The notes under the pieces were generated by a model. That model was not told where the DNA came from and did no database searches. It saw nothing but the letters and a program-made list of their open reading frames with translations. Shown here in pieces: positions 25,685 through 34,904 of a DNA stretch of 64,000 nt. Source of the stretch: JAWLDA01 sp041686855. Lineage in GTDB: Bacteria; Bacillota; Limnochordia; DTU080; RSA5. The number at the start of each line of letters is the position of its first letter. Positions within the stretch are counted from its first letter, which is position 1. The position numbers and the translations under genes were made by a program. The stretch lies in NCBI GenBank assembly GCA_041686855.1, contig JAWLDA010000009.1, forward strand, positions 1-64,000. The letters are read 5' to 3'.

Positions 25685-26827
25685 TTAGTTTCTGTCGTCT
25701 CTAAAAACAACAAGTTGGCGCACGGCACGTCCCTCGGCCAGCATATCGAAGGCTTCATTGATTTGGTCCAGTTTGACAGTATGGGTCATGAGGCGATCAA
25801 CCGGCAACCGACCCGCCATGTACATGTTGAGGAAACGGGGAATGTCACGTGAAGGCACCGACGATCCCATGTAACACCCTTTGATGACCTTGCCTTCACC
25901 GACCAGCGAGACCGCCGGAACACGGTATTCTACGTCAGGCGCCGCCACCCCGATGCAGATGGCTTCACCCCCGCGCCGGGTAGAAAGAAACACATCCCGC
26001 CAAACCTTTTCGTGTCCGACCGCCTCGAATGCATAGTCCGCACCGCCTTTCGTCAGTTCCCGAATGGCTTCCACGCAATCTTCTTTATCGGCGCGAACGA
26101 CTTCGGTTGCCCCCAGCTCCTTTGCCAGTTGCAATTTGCTCTCTAACAGATCGACCGCGATAATGGGCCAGGCGCCGGCTGCGCGGGCGGCCAGCACGGC
26201 ATTTAGACCAACGCCGCCAAGTCCAAAGATGACAACGCTCTTGCCCGGAGCCACTTGGGCCGTGTTAAATACCGCTCCTACACCAGTTAGTACGGCGCAT
26301 CCAAAAATGGCGGCCTTGTCCAGTGGGATCTCCGGATCAATTTTGATGAGTGATCGCTCGGAGACCACCGTGTAACGAGAGAATGCCGAAACGCCCAGGT
26401 GGTGATGAACGCATTCGCCCTGTGTATTTCTAAAGTGCACCGTTCCATCGAGGAGCGTCCCATTGGCGTTGGCCTGGTTACCCGGCTCACAGAGGGCCGG
26501 ACGTCCGCTCGTACAATATTCACATTGACCGCAGATGGGAACGTAGGAGAAGACAACGTGGTCGCCTGGGCGAAGCCCCGATACGTTGGCGCCGACTTCG
26601 GTGACCACACCGCTTGCCTCGTGTCCAAGGGCCATGGGGGTCGGGCGCGGCCGGACCCCATTCACCACCGAAAGGTCCGAATGGCAGATTCCCGCTGCTT
26701 CCACTTCAACGAGTACTTCGCCGTTGCCAGGCGGTGTGATGTCGATTTCTTCGATATGGATCGGTCGAGATTTGAAATAGGGCGGGACTTGACCCATTTG
26801 ATAGAGTACAGCGGCCCGAGTTTTCAT
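25685..26827 (-). CDS. Zinc-dependent alcohol dehydrogenase (class III/NDMA-like)
   Basis: Medium-chain dehydrogenase, 380 aa. Catalytic-zinc residues appear in GICHSD and LGHEASG; the structural zinc site is CGQCEYCTSGRPALC. The NAD-binding loop is GLGGVGLNAV, followed by IAVDLLESKLQLA (Asp favouring NAD). Length and insertions resemble class III or mycothiol-type enzymes. Likely oxidises a sugar alcohol or similar metabolite with the neighbouring genes. Convergent with the Gfo/Idh/MocA gene and 46 bases after the amidohydrolase gene on the same strand, probably co-transcribed. Confidence 0.92.
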   Translation of the reverse strand: MKTRAAVLYQMGQVPPYFKSRPIHIEEIDITPPGNGEVLVEVEAAGICHSDLSVVNGVRPRPTPMALGHEASGVVTEVGANVSGLRPGDHVVFSYVPICGQCEYCTSGRPALCEPGNQANANGTLLDGTVHFRNTQGECVHHHLGVSAFSRYTVVSERSLIKIDPEIPLDKAAIFGCAVLTGVGAVFNTAQVAPGKSVVIFGLGGVGLNAVLAARAAGAWPIIAVDLLESKLQLAKELGATEVVRADKEDCVEAIRELTKGGADYAFEAVGHEKVWRDVFLSTRRGGEAICIGVAAPDVEYRVPAVSLVGEGKVIKGCYMGSSVPSRDIPRFLNMYMAGRLPVDRLMTHTVKLDQINEAFDMLAEGRAVRQLVVFRDDRN

Positions 26828-26873
26828 GATCCGTTCCTCCTAATAGCGTTAAATACAAAGGGTTTCATCGTTA

Positions 26874-28166
26874 CTAGTGATTCAATGTGTTCAAGATGTT
26901 TGCCCTTGTCCCCTCGAGGTCGAAACACTGCCGTTGATTTTCCTGCATAAATAACGTCGCGATCTGCATTGCTTCACTCTCTGTGAGTTCACCGTCGTCG
27001 ATTTCACTCTGAAGAGTTCGTTCCAGACGGAGGCGGGCCTGAATGGCATAACCAACGGTAATAGTCGGCCAGTACGTGTCGCCGCCGTACACAAAAAGCT
27101 TGCTCACTGGAACGGAATGGAGAAACCGACGCACAAATTCAGTCGACGCACGAGGATTTAAGGTCCAGGCCCAACACATATCGACCCAAACGTTCGGATA
27201 GTGTTTCGCCACGGCAAGAAGTTCGTCGTAATACGGGTATCCAATGTGCATGAGGACAAAGCGCGCCTGCGGATATCGCCGCAAAAGAGAGCACAGGTGT
27301 CCCGGCCGAATCCCTTCGATAGGCATTTGCCCAGATCCCGCGTGGTACCCCGTGTGTAGCTTAAATGGGAGGTTGTGCTCTATTGAGAGCTCGACACCAC
27401 GCGCGAGGCACCAGTCCCCAACGATGAGACGATCCTCTCGAGAGGCTGATGACGGATTGGCCAAGATCCGTTTTAGTGCCTGTTCGGCGTCTGCCGGCTC
27501 TCGTTCGGTCCATTGAAGAGACCGGTTGTAGGCATGCTGGGACTTGACCGCAATGGCACAAGGCGCATGGGTGGCAAATAGACTGGCCATCGCCTCGTCC
27601 AACGTGCTCAGATTTTGCACCTGGATGCCTGTCTCTTCCGCAAGAAAATCGGGGTCAATCTTCCCATTACAAAATTTGAGCCATGAGAGGTCGTACAAAA
27701 AGAATTCAGGTCCTGACGGATCAGGTTCACAAGATACTCGAAAGTTATCAATCTGCACGTGGTCCAAATTGGCCACGTCTCGCAGGAGGCGCAATCTGCC
27801 CTCGACGTGAAGTTCGGCGAGCTTCTCTTGTGCGCTTAAAAGACCCTTCACCGTAATTTCGTCGAGACCGTACAGATGCTTTGCCGCGAGCCGGACGGCT
27901 TCGCCGAATCCAGTGAACTTGGATACGTTCCACACCGGTTCGATTGCACGAAAACGCCTTGCAATATCAGGATTCTCTTTGTCGCGCAGGGCATCAATAT
28001 CTGCCTGTGGCGCGCCCGCCACGACCATGTCAGTGCGAATCAAATACTCGAAGAGGTCGGTAAGAATGTCGGGCTTCCCTTGGATCCATTCCTGTTCACT
28101 AAGGAGATGTTGATGGGTGTCACTCATCTTTGTCTGTTGTATGTGACGATGCAAATCTGTGCTCAC
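26874..28166 (-). CDS. Amidohydrolase-superfamily protein (amidohydro_2 type)
   Basis: A 430-aa TIM-barrel metal hydrolase or isomerase. Metal-binding motifs seen: SDTHQHL (HxH) near the N-terminus, PFKLHTGYH, VLMHIGYPYY and VYGGDTYW (late Asp). This set fits amidohydrolase-2 and uronate-isomerase-like proteins. The neighbouring dehydratase and dehydrogenases suggest a role with sugar acids or their lactones; the reaction is not fixed by sequence. A hydrophobic signal is absent, so it is cytoplasmic. A 12-base sequence upstream (28214-28225) recurs upstream of the ceramidase-like gene. Confidence 0.83.
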   Translation of the reverse strand: MSTDLHRHIQQTKMSDTHQHLLSEQEWIQGKPDILTDLFEYLIRTDMVVAGAPQADIDALRDKENPDIARRFRAIEPVWNVSKFTGFGEAVRLAAKHLYGLDEITVKGLLSAQEKLAELHVEGRLRLLRDVANLDHVQIDNFRVSCEPDPSGPEFFLYDLSWLKFCNGKIDPDFLAEETGIQVQNLSTLDEAMASLFATHAPCAIAVKSQHAYNRSLQWTEREPADAEQALKRILANPSSASREDRLIVGDWCLARGVELSIEHNLPFKLHTGYHAGSGQMPIEGIRPGHLCSLLRRYPQARFVLMHIGYPYYDELLAVAKHYPNVWVDMCWAWTLNPRASTEFVRRFLHSVPVSKLFVYGGDTYWPTITVGYAIQARLRLERTLQSEIDDGELTESEAMQIATLFMQENQRQCFDLEGTRANILNTLNH

Positions 28167-28383
28167 GTTAAGGTCCCCTCAGCCGTCTTCCTTTTGTTTC
28201 AGAAGACATTTCATTGATTTATTGGGAATGGAGGATGCCGACTCCTTCAACCTCGACCGGAAAGTTGTCCAAAGGCCCGCTTCAGCACCCCTGGCGTACT
28301 AGGGGAGGAGTTTCATTCTCTGCAATCGTATTGACAAAGGGACTGTGGTCGGCAGAACGCCCCCTTGAAGGGAAGAAATACGA

Positions 28384-30126
28384 GTGAGTCGAGAGAAACA
28401 ACAAACGTTGCGTAGCGCGGAGTGGTTCCGCGGAAGAGCCGAACTGGGGTTGCAACACCGAGCTGTCTTGCGAGCCATGGGAATCGAGGCCGAACACTAC
28501 CAAGACCGTCCGGTCATCGGGATCGCCAACAGTTGGAGTGAGTTGAACAACTGCAATGCCGGACTGCGGGAGGTTGCAGAGGCGGTCAAGCGGGGAGTGT
28601 TGGCCGCTGGGGGATTGCCGCTCGAGTTTCCGACGATCTCGCTGGGTGAAGAGCTTATGAAACCCTCGGCGATGCTTTACCGCAATCTTATGGCGATGGA
28701 TGTAGAGGAAATGCTACGTTCAAATCCCATCGATGGCGTTGTGCTTCTGTGCAATTGTGACAAGACCACGCCCGCCCAGTTGATGGCAGCTGCCAGTGCG
28801 AATTTGCCCACCATTCAGGTTGCTGGAGGCCCACGCACCTCGAGCTACTGGAGAGGGGAAGAAATCGGCAGTGGGACCGACCTCTGGCGCTATTGGGACC
28901 AATATCGGAGCGGGCTGCTTGACCGAAAAGACTGGGATGAGTTTGAACGTTGTATCGGTTGCAGCATCGGTAACTGTAACGTAATGGGAACGGCGTCGAC
29001 GATGACGGGACTCTCTGAAGCGCTCGGTATGATGCTCCCCGGCACCTCGAGCATCGCCGCAACCGATGCTCTCCGCCTCGCGGTCGCAGAAGCGAGCGGC
29101 CGTCGCATTGTGCAGCTTGTGACTGATGACATTCGACCCAGGGACATCATGACAGCGGAGGCATTTGATAATGCCGTGCGTGTGTTGATCGCGTTGGGAG
29201 GGTCTACAAATGCCATCATTCATCTCATCGCGATTGCGGGCCGCCTAGGAATTCCCCTGACGCTGGATCGGTTTGACGAGCTCTCGCGAAGCACGCCTTT
29301 CATTACGGATGTCAAACCGTCGGGATCTCACCAAATGGCGGCATTTCATGCAGCCGGCGGCATTCCCGCAGTGATGAAGCAGATCGGACATCTCCTCGAT
29401 CATCGATGCCGTACTGTTGCCGGTTCGACAATTGGTGAAGTGATCGACGCCGCTCGTTGTTTCGATTCAAACGTGATTCGGCCAGCCGCTGAAGCGCTGG
29501 ATGGCGAAGGGTCGGTTGCAATTCTCACCGGAAACTTGGCGCCGCGCGGGGCCGTCATTAAGACTTCGGTGGCGTCTCGGGAACTGATGGTTCACAAAGG
29601 TCGAGCGGTGGTTTTTGAATCGTATGAGGACATGCTGAATCGGATCGATCGCGAAGACCTTGACGTAAGACCCGATGATGTGCTGGTGCTTCGGAACGCC
29701 GGACCCAAGGGCGTACCGGGTATGCCGGAGTGGGGTATGATCCCGATTCCGGCCAAGTTGCAGCGTGCCGGCGTGACCGACATGGTGCGTATCAGCGATT
29801 CGCGTATGAGTGGAACGAGCTACGGTACGGTTGTGTTACACATTGCTCCTGAAGCCGCCGTCGGAGGTCCACTGGCGCTGGTACAGAATGGCGATGTCAT
29901 CACGATCAATATTCCAGAGCGCACGTTGGAACTGTTGGTTGATGAGAGTGTACTGGCGAAGCGCCGTGAAACGTGGAAGCCTCCGGTGACGCCACACCTT
30001 AGAGGGTACCCGCGTCTTTATATCGATCATGTGCTGCAGGCTGACCAGGGGTGCGACTTCGACTTTCTGCGTCCCGAGTCAGAAGAGGCGCTTAGATTTG
30101 TGCACCCTACCGTCGGCCGAAGTTAA
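28384..30126 (+). CDS. IlvD/Edd-family dehydratase
   Basis: A [Fe-S]-dependent dehydratase of 580 aa, related to dihydroxy-acid dehydratase, phosphogluconate dehydratase and sugar-acid dehydratases. Cluster-ligand cysteines appear in LNNCNAG, LLCNCDKTTPAQ and CIGCSIGNCNVMGTAST. The catalytic serine lies in SDSRMSGTSYGT near the C-terminus. GTG start with AAGGGAAG upstream. Because it clusters with a Gfo/Idh enzyme, dehydrogenase, amidohydrolase and sulfatase rather than with branched-chain amino-acid genes, a sugar-acid (aldonate/uronate-derived) dehydratase is more likely than IlvD. Confidence 0.9.
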   Translation: MSREKQQTLRSAEWFRGRAELGLQHRAVLRAMGIEAEHYQDRPVIGIANSWSELNNCNAGLREVAEAVKRGVLAAGGLPLEFPTISLGEELMKPSAMLYRNLMAMDVEEMLRSNPIDGVVLLCNCDKTTPAQLMAAASANLPTIQVAGGPRTSSYWRGEEIGSGTDLWRYWDQYRSGLLDRKDWDEFERCIGCSIGNCNVMGTASTMTGLSEALGMMLPGTSSIAATDALRLAVAEASGRRIVQLVTDDIRPRDIMTAEAFDNAVRVLIALGGSTNAIIHLIAIAGRLGIPLTLDRFDELSRSTPFITDVKPSGSHQMAAFHAAGGIPAVMKQIGHLLDHRCRTVAGSTIGEVIDAARCFDSNVIRPAAEALDGEGSVAILTGNLAPRGAVIKTSVASRELMVHKGRAVVFESYEDMLNRIDREDLDVRPDDVLVLRNAGPKGVPGMPEWGMIPIPAKLQRAGVTDMVRISDSRMSGTSYGTVVLHIAPEAAVGGPLALVQNGDVITINIPERTLELLVDESVLAKRRETWKPPVTPHLRGYPRLYIDHVLQADQGCDFDFLRPESEEALRFVHPTVGRS

Positions 30127-30168
30127 CGTGGCTGCAACGATGAGACCTGCCTCGTTTTTGGGCTCCTT

Positions 30169-30207
30169 CAACTCGTCTGCCGGATTGCACTTCCGGCAGA
30201 CGAGTTG
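30169..30207. terminator. Strong bidirectional terminator
   Basis: A perfect 15-bp stem: CAACTCGTCTGCCGG (30169-30183) and CCGGCAGACGAGTTG (30193-30207), with a 9-base loop, between convergent dehydratase and sulfatase genes. Confidence 0.8.
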
Positions 30208-30215
30208 CAACCGCC

Positions 30216-31667
30216 TCAGATTCTCACTCCAGGATCGAGTACCTCAGCGTAAGCCCAGGTCATTTTCTCAACGTTCCCCCTTGAGAAGGTCCCGTCGGGA
30301 TAGTGTCTTTGCTCGTTCTCTGCGTGCATGCGCGTCAACGCGTCGAGCACGGTGGGATCGGCGATGCGGTCGCCGTGTTCAGTCTGCCATTCGGTGAGCG
30401 CCTGGCGTAGCTCGGTCCTAACGGAGTCCAGGACCGCTTCGCCGGCGAGATTGTTGAGCTCGAACGGATCTTCTTGCAGATCGTAGATTTCTTCGGGTGG
30501 GGGCAGCACCGCTCGCTCCAGAGCACTTTGCAAGTCGGTGGGTAGTGCGGCCACATCGTCTGCGTCAAGACTTGATTCCCAAGCTCCGGGGGGCAGATAC
30601 TCTTTCATTCCGAGGTTTTCGCGCCCGGATAGGTAGTTGACGATGAGCTTAAACCGGTGATTCCGAATGCTGCGTTGGGGAAACCACCGCGCCGGGCGCC
30701 CCGTCCATTCTCCAACGACGTATTGTCGCCAAGCCGGCTCCTCTCCACGCCCCAAGGGTGCTAGCGAGGAGCCAGAACGCTCCGCGAGTGGAGGTAATCC
30801 GAGCAGATCGAGAACTGTGGGCAAAATGTCGACGTGGCTCGTCAACTCGTCCCGTACTAAACCCGTACCCATTCGTTCCGGAGCATGGATGATCAGGGGC
30901 ACCCGCAAACCACCCTCGTAACTGGTCAATTTGCCGCGGATGAACTGCTGGCCGTGGTCGACCGTGAACAGCACGATGGTCTCCCGATCGGTCTGCCTCT
31001 GTAACTCGGCGAGCATGAGACCGATCCCTGTGTCGAGACGTTCGAGGCAGTTGTAATAACCTGCGAGTCGGTCGCGCATATGCGGGGCGTCGACCGGACA
31101 GAATCCCGGCAATGTGATGTCCTCGCCCCTAAGCGGTGCGCCGGGAACACCGAAAGACTGATGGAGCATCGGCAGATGGGCGTCGGAGAAGCAAGCGTAG
31201 AGGAAGAAGGGCGAGTCCTCCTGGTTGGCAAATCGTCCGGCCACAGTAGCCGTCTCGTGCACGTCTCGATGACCAAAGCTGATCCGATCGGGTTCGTTCC
31301 ACACAAAATCGAATGGAATGGCTTCTTCGGGTAGGACGTGAAGCTTCCCCAAGCGCGCCGTGCGGAGTCCGGCCTCTTTGAGAATCGTGGCGAGATTGGA
31401 GAAGTGGCGATACATGGCGTATTTGTGGGTCGCTAGGTGAATCTGGCCGTTTTGGTGCGGATAAAGCCCTGTGAGAATGCTTGCTCGACCGGGGCTGCAG
31501 ATGGCGCAGGTTGTGTGATGGTTCGTGAACCGAACGCCCTCTTCCGCCAATCGATCCAAGTTGGGCGTGTGGGCGTTCGGGTCGCCGTAGCACCCAAGGT
31601 GAGGTCCGTGATCCTCGGAGACGATCAACACCACATTGGGCAGGTCGCGCGGCGGGACATTAGTCAT
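30216..31667 (-). CDS. Sulfatase (formylglycine-dependent)
   Basis: Hydrolyses a sulfate ester, 483 aa. The activation motif is CSPGRASILTG with Cys57 as formylglycine precursor (C-x-P-x-R; the fourth residue is Gly instead of Ser). N-terminal metal ligands are in IVSEDHG and, later, TVDHGQQ. No signal peptide is visible, so the protein appears cytoplasmic, in contrast to typical periplasmic sulfatases, unless it is exported otherwise. Needs a sulfatase-maturing enzyme, not found here. Followed on the same strand by an orphan binding protein gene to the right (upstream), hence one operon: binding protein then sulfatase. Confidence 0.9.
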   Translation of the reverse strand: MTNVPPRDLPNVVLIVSEDHGPHLGCYGDPNAHTPNLDRLAEEGVRFTNHHTTCAICSPGRASILTGLYPHQNGQIHLATHKYAMYRHFSNLATILKEAGLRTARLGKLHVLPEEAIPFDFVWNEPDRISFGHRDVHETATVAGRFANQEDSPFFLYACFSDAHLPMLHQSFGVPGAPLRGEDITLPGFCPVDAPHMRDRLAGYYNCLERLDTGIGLMLAELQRQTDRETIVLFTVDHGQQFIRGKLTSYEGGLRVPLIIHAPERMGTGLVRDELTSHVDILPTVLDLLGLPPLAERSGSSLAPLGRGEEPAWRQYVVGEWTGRPARWFPQRSIRNHRFKLIVNYLSGRENLGMKEYLPPGAWESSLDADDVAALPTDLQSALERAVLPPPEEIYDLQEDPFELNNLAGEAVLDSVRTELRQALTEWQTEHGDRIADPTVLDALTRMHAENEQRHYPDGTFSRGNVEKMTWAYAEVLDPGVRI

Positions 31668-31700
31668 ATGGAACCACTTCCATCCTAAAGGGTGTTGCGC

Positions 31701-31728
31701 ACGAGGACGGCCAATGGGACGCCCTCGT
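31701..31728 (-). terminator. Weak hairpin between sulfatase and binding-protein genes
   Basis: ACGAGG (31701-31706) pairs with CCTCGT (31723-31728), with partial inner pairing. It could attenuate read-through from the binding-protein gene into the sulfatase gene. Confidence 0.35.
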
Positions 31729-31739
31729 CTGAAACCGAT

Positions 31740-33041
31740 TTACGGCGACAAGATCGAGTTGATGCCGCGCTGCAATGATTCGATAAAGGCCGACAGGCCG
31801 ATGTCGCCCCCAACAAACTGTGCTGTGAGCGGGTTGATCACATCCGAATTGATGCGGCCGATGTCGGGGATGCCAGAGATACCGCTGCCGTAAGGTGCTA
31901 CCTGTTGGACCATAACACGGAAGTTATCCTGCGTCATGCGCTCGCTGAGCGCCGGTTCGAGCATGGCTGAACGACTCGCCGTCACCTGCCCGCTCAGAGC
32001 GGAGAAAGTTGCGAGGCTCTCAGGCGATGTCAGGTATTTGAGCACTTCCCAGGCTGCTTGCTCACGCTCGGGAGTCGTCCGCATGATGTTAAAGGTTCGC
32101 TGGCCCAGCCACGTCGCCGGCGGGAGGTTTTCGTCGGCGCGCAATGCGGGGGCAGCTCGTGAGAAGTCGACTGAACGATCCAGCACTTCGACGCGAAATG
32201 ATCCGTCAATGTGAAAGGAGGATTGCCCCTGGGTAAAGCGACCCCAACCGGGACTGTCGTCGTAGTGTACAGTCCTTGCTTGAAGTAGTTGGCGCTCCAC
32301 GAGGCTTTCGTAAAACCCGAACGCTCGGGCGAATTTATCAACGTCGATGTCGGGCAGAGAGGTCTCTGGATCCCAAAAGCGCGCGCCCACCTGTTCGATA
32401 AACATATTGCTCGGATGCTGCGGAACATAGGCGGTCATTGCATGGTGTTCGATTTCTCCCTGGGGTCCAAGGCGACGATTCTTTAAGAGTGCCTCTTCTA
32501 ACTGGCTCCATGTCCAGTGATCGGTGGGCGGGACAGTCCCTGACTCGGCAAGCGCCTGCTCATTGTAGTACAACACCGTCAACTGCAAGAAGAGAGGCAG
32601 TCCGATCAGTTCGCCGCGATACGTATTCCCAGCTTCCAACGCGAGGGGGAAGAAGTCGCTTAGATCGTAGTTGTCTCGTTGGACGAACTCGTCAAGCGGA
32701 GCGATGATCCCCTGCTCAGCCCAGCCAGGTGCCCACAGATACGAGCCTTGTACGATGTCCGGAGTAACGCCGGCAGCGACTGCCGTAATGACGCGATCTT
32801 CCGTCACGTTGCCGGCAAAATCCGCGAGATTGATCTTGATCTCTGTCGACTCGGCATTAAAACGTTCGACAATAGGTTGGATGCTCGATCTAAGATTGTT
32901 TCCTTCGTTCATCCATAGCTCGACAACAATCGGGTCTGAGGCAGATGCAATCGTAAATGCCATGACGAGGGCAGTCGCGAACACCAACGCAAAGAATGTT
33001 GGGCGTTTACCGAGATTTCGATAGGACGGGCGAGACACCAT
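31740..33041 (-). CDS. ABC transporter extracellular solute-binding protein (family 1)
   Basis: Secreted sugar-type binding protein, 433 aa from ATG 33041, which has GAGGGG upstream; an open frame to 33116 exists but lacks a ribosome site. A signal peptide (residues about 10-36, FFALVFATALVMAFTIASAS) precedes VELWMNEGNN and the NAES, PDIVQGSYLWAPGWAEQ and LYYNEQAL motifs typical of the family. It is upstream of the sulfatase gene in the same direction, so a sulfated oligosaccharide or sulfate ester could be its ligand. No permease genes lie in the window. Confidence 0.87.
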   Translation of the reverse strand: MVSRPSYRNLGKRPTFFALVFATALVMAFTIASASDPIVVELWMNEGNNLRSSIQPIVERFNAESTEIKINLADFAGNVTEDRVITAVAAGVTPDIVQGSYLWAPGWAEQGIIAPLDEFVQRDNYDLSDFFPLALEAGNTYRGELIGLPLFLQLTVLYYNEQALAESGTVPPTDHWTWSQLEEALLKNRRLGPQGEIEHHAMTAYVPQHPSNMFIEQVGARFWDPETSLPDIDVDKFARAFGFYESLVERQLLQARTVHYDDSPGWGRFTQGQSSFHIDGSFRVEVLDRSVDFSRAAPALRADENLPPATWLGQRTFNIMRTTPEREQAAWEVLKYLTSPESLATFSALSGQVTASRSAMLEPALSERMTQDNFRVMVQQVAPYGSGISGIPDIGRINSDVINPLTAQFVGGDIGLSAFIESLQRGINSILSP

Positions 33042-33308
33042 CAATCCCCTCTTCTCTGTGGTTGTTTGTATAAAATGAAAAATGGTTACACTACAACCTT
33101 TTCTGTGTGCGAGCAAGTACCCCTTTAAGGGGTCGGCAGCAGCTCTTGGAAATCGCCTCGATTACCAGTGTCCGCCGTAGCGCAGAGGACCGCGCCAGGC
33201 ATAAGGATTCCTTGTCCGACCGATCTTTATCAGTTCTTAATGTTTTTCCCGAAGGCTCCGTGTTAACATATTTGCCTAAGAGTTGGACCGTATCGGGAGG
33301 AACGTTCC

Positions 33309-34883
33309 ATGCGCGCAGGGCTCACCGACCGAAGCGATCACTTATGCAAATGGACGCTTGCCATATGTGCACTCTTCCTCGTCGCAGTTGGTGTGGCGTG
33401 CCCGACACATGCGCAAGAAGAGTCGGTTGTGACGCTCACTGTCGCTGGGTTTGAGTTCTCCGGCAATCAAGCGATCAGTAGCGACGCTCTGGCAGAGGTC
33501 CTTGGTGACGCAGTTGGTAAAGAGCTCACACTCACTGGCCTTGTTGACCAGGCGAGTCGGATTACCCGGTTTTACCGGGAACACGGTTTTGTCGTGGCCC
33601 GCGCCTTTTTGCCGCAACAAGAAGTGACAAACGGCATCGTCCGTATTGAGGTTTTGGAAGGTCGCTACGGAGCCATTACGCTCGACAACACTTCCCGCCT
33701 GCGTGACCAAGTGGCGCAGGATTACCTCGCGTCACTGCAATCTAATGATCCGATTAAGCAGTCCGCCTTGGAAAGGACGACCCTTCTCTTGAACGATTTA
33801 CCCGGAGTGCACGCTGAGACCACCTTTCGCGTCGGTCAAACTGTAGGCACGTCGGACATCATCGTCTCGTTGACGGACAGCGCACCATGGTCGGTGAGTC
33901 TCTCCACGAATAACCACGCAGAGATTTTCCAGAGCCAATTAGGAGCGAGTTGGAGCAACCCTCGGGGATACGGCGACCGGCTCTCCGTGAGCCTTGGACC
34001 CTTGGCGAGCGGCTCCCTCGGCGGAAATGCTACGTATTCGGCGCCCATTGGCGGCCAAGGCCTGCGCGCTTCGCTTTCTCTTGCTTCGAGGGAACGGCGC
34101 CAGTCGCTCGGGTCGACTCCGATCGTCACAAGCAGCCGCACGAGGGGAGTGCGTCTGGACTATCCCGTTGTACGGACACAGTCTGCGAACACAAGGATTG
34201 GACTTGGGTTTGATTCCCTGTCGGAGCGACGGACGATCGGAGCGGTTCTTTCCGATGAGAGCCGCGTCACCCGTAAGACGGTTGAGTGGCAAGGTGATAG
34301 GAGCCGCTCGGATGGAGGGAGCCGAATCTACTCGCTTTCAGCAACACAGGGTACGCTGCGTTTGGCTCCCCAAGCCGCAGCGGATGCGGATGCAGCCAGT
34401 GCACAGACGACCGGGGCCTTTGTGCGCCTTAATGCACGAGCGGTAGTGCGGCGCCCTGTCTGGAACGGCTTGACGATTAACCTGGAGATACGGGGGCAGG
34501 CCGCGTCAAAAAACCTCCACTCGTCCGAGAAGATGGGCTTAGGTGGCGTTGGTGGCGTCCGCGCGTACAGTGCGGGCGCCGCGTCGGGGGATCAGGGATG
34601 GCTCGTTCGGACCGAATTGCAGCGTGGGTTTCGTTGGCCAGCGTGGGGACTGGAAGGTTCTTGGACGGCATTTGCCGACATCGGCGGGGTGCATGTGAAT
34701 CGCGTCCCCTGGCCGGGATCGGGCGGTGAGAATGTGACCAGCCTCTCCGGCATCGGTGGGGGACTTACGATTGCTCGGGGCAATTGGTTGGTCGAAATGC
34801 TCAACGCCTATCCTATCGGGTCCAATCCGATCGACGGCAGCCGGGACGGCCGATTGTGGCTGCGCGCGACATGGCAATACTGA
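33309..34883 (+). CDS. TpsB outer-membrane translocator of two-partner secretion, locus 1
   Basis: An Omp85-superfamily pore (FhaC/ShlB type) that exports the adjacent TpsA. Signal peptide residues 1-35 end at THA. POTRA domains span about residues 40-190 (FEFSGNQAIS, VVARAFLPQQEVTNGIVRIEVLEGRYG). The C-terminal barrel carries the VRGY-like lid-lock motif as VRAYSAGAASGDQGW and ends LWLRATWQY, a suitable outer-membrane beta-signal with terminal aromatic. GGGAGGAA precedes ATG. Gene order is tpsB then tpsA, 21 bases apart. Confidence 0.93.
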   Translation: MRAGLTDRSDHLCKWTLAICALFLVAVGVACPTHAQEESVVTLTVAGFEFSGNQAISSDALAEVLGDAVGKELTLTGLVDQASRITRFYREHGFVVARAFLPQQEVTNGIVRIEVLEGRYGAITLDNTSRLRDQVAQDYLASLQSNDPIKQSALERTTLLLNDLPGVHAETTFRVGQTVGTSDIIVSLTDSAPWSVSLSTNNHAEIFQSQLGASWSNPRGYGDRLSVSLGPLASGSLGGNATYSAPIGGQGLRASLSLASRERRQSLGSTPIVTSSRTRGVRLDYPVVRTQSANTRIGLGFDSLSERRTIGAVLSDESRVTRKTVEWQGDRSRSDGGSRIYSLSATQGTLRLAPQAAADADAASAQTTGAFVRLNARAVVRRPVWNGLTINLEIRGQAASKNLHSSEKMGLGGVGGVRAYSAGAASGDQGWLVRTELQRGFRWPAWGLEGSWTAFADIGGVHVNRVPWPGSGGENVTSLSGIGGGLTIARGNWLVEMLNAYPIGSNPIDGSRDGRLWLRATWQY

Positions 34884-34904
34884 TCTCCTTGGAGGCGAAC
34901 TGGA

